Assembly (NCBI GenBank): GCA_950022655.1
Contig: OX465579.1
Location: 142,252,913 to 142,316,912, forward strand
From: Alentia gelatinosa
Lineage: Eukaryota; Annelida; Polychaeta; Phyllodocida; Polynoidae
Direction of reading: 5' to 3'
Length of the DNA stretch: 64,000 nucleotides
Shown in pieces: positions 56,956-64,000 of this stretch. The notes beneath the pieces were generated by a model that searched no databases, was not told the DNA's origin, and saw only the letters and a program-made list of their open reading frames with translations. The position numbers were made by a program, and so were the translations under genes. How positions within the stretch are numbered: the stretch's first letter is position 1; every line of letters begins with the position of its first letter.

Positions 56956-59900
56956 TTAGATATCCTCGTCAGAGGATATCTTGAGGTCGAGAAGTTCCAA
57001 CTGACTGGGTGTGCTAGCCGTCGGTGGAACCGACGTTGCCGGGGCGATCCTCTCTGGTCGCAGTGGACTCAGTGCAGACGTAGGCTGCAACTGAGACATC
57101 AACTGCTGCAGAGAGGTCGGTCTGGTATCTAAAAAGATTCCGGACTCCAAAGGGATGATGTTGGCATTCACCCCCAGTGCCCCACTTTGTTCCTCGGGCT
57201 GATTTCTCAGCCCGTGTCACGGCAGGAGGCATCCTCGACTGTAGGACTTCAGTCTGATCCTGTTGGGTCTGACCTGGTCCTGACAGCGGAGTGTTTACAC
57301 TGACATCCATAGGCTGGGCCTGACTGGATGTAGTGTCCTGGTGGGAAGTTTCTTCCACGGGTGACCATCCCAACATGCCGGAGAGCTGCCGACGTGTCGG
57401 GTTTGATTCTTCCTTGGTGAACTGAAGAAATCTTCCCCGGCTCCTCTGTCGGGCCAACCACGCTTCCTCAAGGGCTTGCGGGTCGTCACCGATGTCATAG
57501 AGCGACATACCCAAGTGCCGAAGACAACATTCGTCTTGGCGATGGGTCTGGGCTTCCGCCCGGGCAAACCTCGATTGGGCCGTGGTTTTAGCAATACGCG
57601 CGTCCTCTAAGTCCAACGCGTACTGTTTAGCCAGGCCCTTCGTGGCTTCCCTCACCTCGAACCGGGCTAGGTTAACTAGCTCCTGAATGAGGCCCTCATG
57701 GAGAGACTGAGCGCCTCTTCGGACGCGGCCTTCCAAGGTGCCACCTATGTGCGACTCTAGTTGATCCGCCCGTTGGACGTATTCAACCGACATCGCACAG
57801 GGAGAGGAAGTCACCTTCGACGCAACGGGTGGTTGTGTCGTTGGTTTCTTCTTTACCTCAACAACCGGGTTGGCTGGTGGAGGGAGTGCCGGAAAGGCCT
57901 CCTCATCCACAACTTTCCCGGGTGCTTGGGTAGCACCTCTGTTGAGCGGGGAAACTCCCAGGAGACTTGAGCTAGGACGAGTCCCAGCTGGTTTTTCCAC
58001 GGGTCCGCTGGCTTTAGAAGCCGTTAGAACGTTTCCTTCGCTCTTGCCTGAGAGGAGTTTCAATCCCTCAGTCAATCTTGGCGCAACCTGGTAAGCAGCT
58101 TCCACCACGTCAGCGATGGTGTGCTTACTAGGAGCCAACTTCTTCTTCGGCTTCCGACTGGATCGCTCAGAAGTGTCATCCTCGCTGGACGAGGACGATG
58201 ACAACTTCTTGACCCGTCGTTTAACCTTCGAGGAACTTTGAGACGGTTCCCGACTAAGGGACCGTTTCTTCCTCGACTCCGTTGTCGATGTTTTGAAGCG
58301 GATAGCATCAGACTCCCGAACCAGCCAGGATTCTTCTTCCATCCGATCTTAAACAATCGACCATCTGTCACACAAGTTTCGGGTTCTGGCTTGCCTCTCT
58401 GAGCATCGGAACCTAAGTCAATGAATCTCTGCCACAGATTCATGACCCGTTCCCGAGCAGCAGCACCAGCAGTCCGGTGTTCCCGGGCAATGTGTCGGAC
58501 TAGACACGATCACCTCGAACTGGCACACCCGGCCTGGCAAGAACCACCCTTCTTACCAAGGCACTGTAGCCATGGTCGCTCAGCTAAGTGTACCTCGACG
58601 AGGTGCCTAGCGTAACGACCCTCAGTCGCATAGGTCGGTGACAATTTCTTGTCCCTTCCATGGCAACTCAGAAAGACACAATGATTGCCGTTACCAAACT
58701 TGTGCCATGCGTACGCGATCCGGTCTTTGACCTGATCCTCGTACTTCAGTCGACTGACTCGGGACACCCCTTTCACCCGGTCGATGTACCAGGTGTTGGG
58801 AGAACCCTCGTCAACCAACCATTCCTCGTCGTCTGAGGTTCCATCTAAACCGACACCATCTGGGATGTAATGCCGGTTTCCATGACGGAGATCTTCTAGG
58901 CAAGGATAAGTCTTGCCCAGCAAAGAGGCGGGTATCTGTCGTGCTACCGTTCTCTTCCCAGCCTGCTTTACGCCAGGCTGGAAATAGCCGTCATCATTGT
59001 CTGGGTTAGATTTGGCCAGGGGTTTAGCCCTGTCCATCTCTGTTCCCCAACACTTGACATCTTCGCCACCCGTGGCACCTGTTGAGGTGCTCGGTGTAGC
59101 GTCAGCCGTGCAAGGTCCTGCTTGCGCCGCGGGTTTGTCCGAGCCTTTCGACCCAGCCCCCTTCGACTCATCGTGCTTCCCGGGTTGAGGTTTCCCTTTA
59201 CCCGAGTCACGCGATTCTAGCTGACCTTCATTCTTTGCCAACTCCACCTCAGCCCGTTTCCGGGCTGCACGACGGAGTCGCTTCCTGTTCTGTTTTGACA
59301 GCTGCGGCTCGGTCTTATTAGCATCCTGAGGTTTTGACACCTCAGTGTTGCTAACAGACTTCCCCGGCGCGGGTTTAGCCGGTTGTGACATCGGTTTATC
59401 ACCTTTGCTGGACAACCCCGTTACAGAGTCGCCCCCAACTGACGAATCAGTCTCCATAGCTGTCTCTGTACCAGCCTCGGCCCTTCCGGGTTTTGCTACC
59501 GGACCCGGGGCCAAAAAGGTTCCGGCTTCCGCCAGCTCCACTCCAGGTGGAGTCCAATTTTGGTACATTGACTGTACTATGGCACGCGTTTTGGGATCTG
59601 AGATCCCAGCCAACATCTGTTCCAGGCTTTGAGTAGAAACCTCATGCCTGGAATCCATTTCTTTGGAGGACTTCCTCGGAGAGCGACGACGCGGGCGGGC
59701 TTGGCCTCGCCTCGGCGTATCACGCTCCGATTCGGAACCTTCGGCCATTAACACATCCGAATCAGAGGCCTCAGTTTTCAACGAGCTCGTCTTCGGACGG
59801 GCACCGGAAGAACCCTTAGCGGCCGGGGCCGCCTCGGACTTCTTCCTGGTGTGATTCTTTCCCTTTCCGGGTCGTTCATCTCGGGTTACCCCAAGAAGAA

Positions 59901-60066
59901 CAGAGTCCTCAGACTCGTCCCCTTCCAGGTCAAAATCACCATCATCTGACCCGATGAGCAAAGCATCATCGTCCAGATCTGCCCCCCGCTCAGCCGAGGC
60001 TGAGGATCCGGGCAGGGGTGAGGGGAGCTCGTGCTCACCCTCTGTAGACGGGGCACGGTCAGCCAT
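56956..60066 (-). pseudogene. Zinc-finger / SR-rich / coiled-coil protein of a retroelement, broken frame
   Basis: ATG at 60064-60066 (AGCATGG context). The first 518 codons are acidic and Ser/Lys/Pro-rich, with two C2H2-like fingers at the end: C-x4-C-x19-H-x4-H (CVFLSC...HLVEVH), then CQAGC...HIAREH. A TGA at 58510-58512 falls inside the second finger, and the same frame continues to about 58340. A frameshift then leads to the 442-codon frame beginning MEEESWLVRE. That frame has SR/SE-rich and Lys-rich runs, then an Ala/Glu/Arg-rich helical region (about 57470-57760). Another shift near 57180 gives a natural-looking end (LDLKISSDEDI) at 56956. Original length is about 1030 residues. Gag-like or accessory protein; no family recognised. 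Confidence 0.6.
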
Positions 60067-60140
60067 GCTGCTACAGCCCGACTCCCGTGGTGCTAGGCAC
60101 CACTCCGATCACAGAGTGAAGACTACTGAAAAAACAGGGT

Positions 60141-60148
60141 CTTATATA
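60141..60148 (-). promoter_or_regulatory. TATA-like box upstream of the zinc-finger frame
   Basis: TATATAAG on the minus strand, 75 bases before the ATG at 60066. Position and sequence fit a pol II core promoter with a start near 60115. It suggests separate transcription of this frame. Confidence 0.4.
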
Positions 60149-60635
60149 CTCCTAGTTGACCTAGATTCGCAGTCGCGAACCAATCAACCGTGTCGAGACT
60201 GGCTCATCTTGAGCGTCTCAACACCGCATGCGTGAAGAAACCAAAGGTCAGCGTTACGCTCGACTTGATTCGTTCACGCCTTCATTCTCCCACCACAGGT
60301 TCGAAACCCGGGGAAACCCCTTTTTGCGCTCCACCCCGAGTTCTCCACCGCGTGGATTTTCTTATCGCCATCGTGTATCTTGTCGATAGTATGGGAGACT
60401 ATGTACAATTTCCATATAAATGGATCAGACCTTACAGAGCGTTCGGCAATTCTGCAGCCTCTAGAGGGTCCTCGACGGGGTCCCTTAGAGCAACATCTGG
60501 GCTGCGGCACACAACGACTGATTTTAAGGTAACTATTTGATCAACATTCACGTATAATTGACACGCCCCTGACTATCAACGATCTACATTTCGTACCATT
60601 GTTTCTCGTTGGGTTTTTTGACAACCCCGGCACCA
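60149..60635 (-). other. Spacer between Gypsy pol end and downstream frame
   Basis: About 490 bases with no LTR signature that I can see: no TG...CA pair with a purine tract, and no copy of the 55143-55602 sequence. A plus-strand GGTTCGAAACC word at 60298-60308 resembles a pol III B box but has no partner. Confidence 0.4.
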
Positions 60636-63600
60636 CTACTCTTTGTAGTTAACCACAGACTTCGATTTTAGTCGAGAGCTGCGGCGGGGTTCAGAATCTA
60701 TTTTAGACTCTATTCTACATCTCGAACCATGTTTATTATACACAGCTCGATTTGTAGCAAATTTAGACTTTTCCATGTCAGGTTTTTCATCCACCCACAC
60801 CTCCCTTTTTAGGTTAGCGTAAGTAGGAATCACCTTCCGCAGACGTCCCGGTTTTCATCTTGTTGACGAGCACCCACTCGGAACCCCGGTAACCTTTGAC
60901 CGGGACTTCCCCATCGAGGTCTGCCTCCGCCGTGTTGACGGGGGTTTGACACCCGACTTCCCAGCTCTTTGAACCCGGGACCTCTCTGGTTCCCCAGTAG
61001 GACCCGTGTTCAGTGACACATCCCGCGTTGTAGCAGGGTGTGAAACTTCAAAGTCGGAACTTTCGCGCTTTCCTTCCCATAGTCGTAAACGAGCTACATG
61101 GGATTTATAACGCCTTCTTGACCATTCATCTTCTATCACTACTGTCATTTCTGACAATATTTGAACAATTCTGAATGGTCCGTCCCAGTTAGGAGCGAGT
61201 TTTACATTTACCAACGGAGTGTGGTATCGTACAACCCGGTCTCCTACTTTTGCCAGTCTTTTGCCACTCAGCAGTTTTTGTCAGATTCCGTCTTGCGAGG
61301 TAATATCCTTCTACAAAACGTTCTCTGAGCTTTTCGACAAATCCTATGGGACAAGGATCATCCGTAGACATTCCGGGAACCCCATAGACTATGTCAGCGG
61401 GCATTACTATTTCCTCGCCAAAGACGAGTAAATTAGGTGAACACCCCGTGCTTGAATGAATGGTCCCATTGTACGCATGAGCTATAAATGGTGCCAATTC
61501 ATCCCAATTCTTCCGATTTTCATCTACCAGGGTCCGAAGACACTGGATCAATGTCCGGTTGAATCTCTCCACCATACCATCTGATTGTGGACGATATGGA
61601 TTTGTATGTGTCTTTTTGATCTCGAGTATCCTACATATTTCTTTCCAGATCTGGGATTCAAATTCCCTTCCCTGGTCGGAATGTAGTACGCTCGGAGTTC
61701 CAAAAGGCAACATCCAGTTTTTCACTAAAGCTTCCGCACACGTGGCAGCTTTGTGATTCTTCATGGGATAGATCTGCACATATTTTGTGTAATAATCCAT
61801 CACCACCATCATACAGGTATTTCCTTCCTCTGACTCATCGACACCAGATATGATATCTAGAGCGATTCTGGCAAACCTGACACCAAATAGTTCCTGTTGT
61901 AGCGGCATCTTTCCGAGTCCTACCCCGGGTTTGACTTTGCTACAGATGGAACATCCAGATATCCATCTTCGAATATCTGCACCCATTCCAGGCCAGTAGT
62001 AACGACGCCTTATTCTGGCTACCGTTAACCCGAATTCGGAGAGAGCTGCCAGCCATCTTCCAATCATTCCCTCGGCGTCCTTAAAGTTAAAGAGCCATTT
62101 GAGAGAAGAATGGTCGGTACGTAAGATGAAATCTCCACCTGCTAGGAAGTGTCGATATTTTCTTACATACACCACAACTGCTAGGAGTTCCCTCTTAGTA
62201 GTACAGTAGTTCCGCTGGCTTTTACTTAAGCTGTTGCTGGCAAAAGCTATAGGAACCTCCACACCATTCCGTATCTGAGACAAAGCCGCTCCAATACTCT
62301 CGTTACTAGCGTCAGTGTCAAGAATGAACCGACCTTGGGGTAGAGGGTATTTCAACATGGGGGTCTCCATAAACTTTCTTTTTAGTCCCAGAAAAGCGTG
62401 TTCAGCTTCCGGAGTCCATTGGATCTCTTTTTGCTTCCCTGGCTTATCTAGTACTACATACTATTGCATGGGGTGTGCAATTTCAGAAAAACCCGGAATA
62501 AAGTCGCGGTAATACGAACAAAATCCTAGGAAAGACCTTATGTCTTTTATATTCTGGGGGCGTGGCCAATTAGCCACTACCTCCAACTTGGAAGGATCTG
62601 CCCGGATTCCGTTTCCGGAAACTATCCGTCCCAAGTATTACACAGATCTGCGAAACAGTTTGCATTTCTGAGGTTTGAGCCTCAACCCATAAGATTGAAT
62701 CCGCTCAAATACCTCCCTTAGGTTTACTAGACATTCGACATAATTCTTTCCGAAGATGATTATGTCATCCAGATAAACCAAGAACTTTTTCCACTGTAGA
62801 CCCCGCAACATCTGATCCATCATGGATTCGAAAGTCGCAGGAGCGTTACAGAGGCCAAATGGCATTACTGTAAACTCGTAAAGCCCTTGATGAGTGGTGA
62901 ACGCCGTTTTCGACTGATCGCCACTGTTCATCTTTACCTGCCAGTATCAAGACTGGAGATCCAGAGTACAAAACCACTGGTTCCCTCCTAGAGAGTCGAG
63001 GCTCTCATCGATCCGTGGTATTGGATAGGCATTCTTCCAGGTGATACCATTCAATTTTCTGTAATCAATACAGAATCGGCAAGTACCATCCTTTTTAGTA
63101 ACCATTACCACAGGGCTAGCCCAAGGACTTGCACTGGGGATGATTACTTTCTGGTCCATCATTTTCCCTAAGGCGGAAAGGTTGATGTCCTTCTGTATCA
63201 ATCGCATGTTCTACTCGATCCGTTCTTCCCAAAGGATCTCCTGGTCGAGCAAAGATTGACTCCATTTCCATCAGAAGAATTCTTAGTTCATGTCGTTCCC
63301 CACTGTTTAGTGCATCTGTCGTCTGAACTAAGGTTTCCAGAGTTTCGTGCAACGGACTCGGAACTGGAAGGTATCCTGTTCCTGTATCGATAGCACTAAC
63401 TCGTACTTCTTCATAGTCATTTCCTGTAAAGTCCAATCTTCCCCGGTTATTTCGGAAACTGGAACAGGTGTGATTCCCTGTGGACTGGAGTCCACTAGGC
63501 CATCTACATGAGCTAGGGTGGCCCAGCCCAATGTATCACCCTTCTTCAGTTTAATCAACCCGGAGGTGTGATTACTTATAGGAATTGATCCTTCTCTAGC

Positions 63601-64000
63601 ACTTCCGATCAAAGTATCCCAGGCCTGTATTCCTTTTTGAGAAAACAGTTCTGGGTTTGGCTCGAAGAGTGCATCTCCACGTGGTAAATCACCTTCCCCA
63701 TCTATCAGGACATTAACCATCTGCTGAGGTGGGATGCCCACATCTTGTCGGACAGAAATCAAAGAAGAAATCCGTCGACAACTACATTCCACTTCCATTA
63801 ACTCAGGAAATTTAAGTCGGAGAGTGCCATCTTGTAGATCCACAGAACCTCCATAGAGGGTGAGAAAATCTACGCCTAATATTCCACTCTCTTCAATATC
63901 ACTGAGTATGGGACCCCATACGAATTCAGTGTTACCTATTGAGACTGGAATAATCACACTACCATAGCATCTCATGTGAGTGCCATTAGCAGCTTTTGCC
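60636..64000 (-). pseudogene. Ty3/Gypsy pol polyprotein, degenerate, runs off the right edge
   Basis: Read right to left. A retropepsin C-terminal part (GILGVDFL, about 63860) is followed by RT with SPWASPVVMVTKKDG, CIDYRKLNGIT, TLDLQS(stop)YWQVKM, YEFTVMPFGLCNAPATFE and FLVYLDDIIIFG (YLDD near 62765-62776). RNase H follows (FILDTDASNESIGAAL, TDHSSLKWLF). Integrase has WISGCSICSK, the first Asp in IALDIIS, LHSDQGREFES, and the Glu of SDGMVERFNR. The C-terminus has APNWDGPFRIVQIL and ends SSRLKSKSVVNYKE at 60636. In-frame stops lie near 62948, 62640 and 62465, with frameshifts near 63220 and 61250. The linker between RNase H and integrase is deleted (about 62020). Inactive. Confidence 0.85.

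Noticed and set aside
57014..58342. The 442-codon minus-strand frame as an independent gene
   Set aside because: Its start lies at a frameshift within a continuous coding trend that begins at 60066, and the upstream frame reads through a single TGA, so one broken protein is the simpler reading.
60298..60308. GGTTCGAAACC as a pol III B box or tRNA
   Set aside because: No A box at the right distance and no acceptor stem; an 11-base match is expected by chance in 64 kb at an appreciable rate.

Overview
The window is animal genomic DNA. It holds a spliced host gene with GT-AG introns, and most of the rest is transposable elements. The mix (GIY-YIG Penelope-like element, several CR1/Jockey-type non-LTR retrotransposons, a Ty3/Gypsy element, pogo-like and TTAA-flanked miniature elements, many foldback elements) suggests a marine invertebrate, perhaps a lophotrochozoan such as a mollusc. 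That assignment is an inference. No bacterial operon, CRISPR array or rRNA gene was seen.

Layout. 1-5561 is intergenic and made of inverted-repeat (foldback) pieces. 5572-23928 (+) is the one gene that can be assembled completely: 18 coding exons give 3021 nt in one frame (1006 residues). The product has an MGC myristoylation/palmitoylation-type N-terminus, a disordered acidic region, a long ribonuclease-inhibitor-like leucine-rich-repeat array and a C-terminal RRM-like fold. Its introns carry at least six TIR elements. 24.4-29.6 kb holds two non-LTR retrotransposon copies. 26776-37147 is bounded by inverted termini and contains two mirror-image arms, each built from four diverged units of about 355 bp. 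The second retrotransposon sits in the left end with a clean 9-bp target-site duplication. Between and beyond the arms are four phase-compatible exons (34943, 35096, 37161, 42982) of an unrecognised second host gene.

37.3-43.3 kb is a repeat-rich stretch with a decayed GIY-YIG Penelope-like element interrupted by a foldback element. 43.3-47.7 kb is unassigned sequence with poly-C tracts, a tandem duplication and small repeats. 47.9-52.2 kb has a nearly intact non-LTR reverse transcriptase and the 3' end of another. 52.2-53.9 kb holds two abutting foldback elements. 54.2-55.1 kb ends in a hammerhead-ribozyme-like motif of the kind known from Penelope-like elements. 55.1-64 kb is minus-strand: a broken Ty3/Gypsy pol running off the right edge, then a long broken frame encoding a zinc-finger, SR-rich, coiled-coil protein with its own TATA-like box, then an LTR-like end.

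The most unusual items are the LRR+RRM lipid-anchor-type protein, the mirrored 355-bp arrays carrying nuclear-receptor-type repeats, the Gypsy-linked extra protein, the hammerhead-like motif, and two foldback families that share one internal core behind different termini. All assignments come from reading the sequence; no database search was possible.
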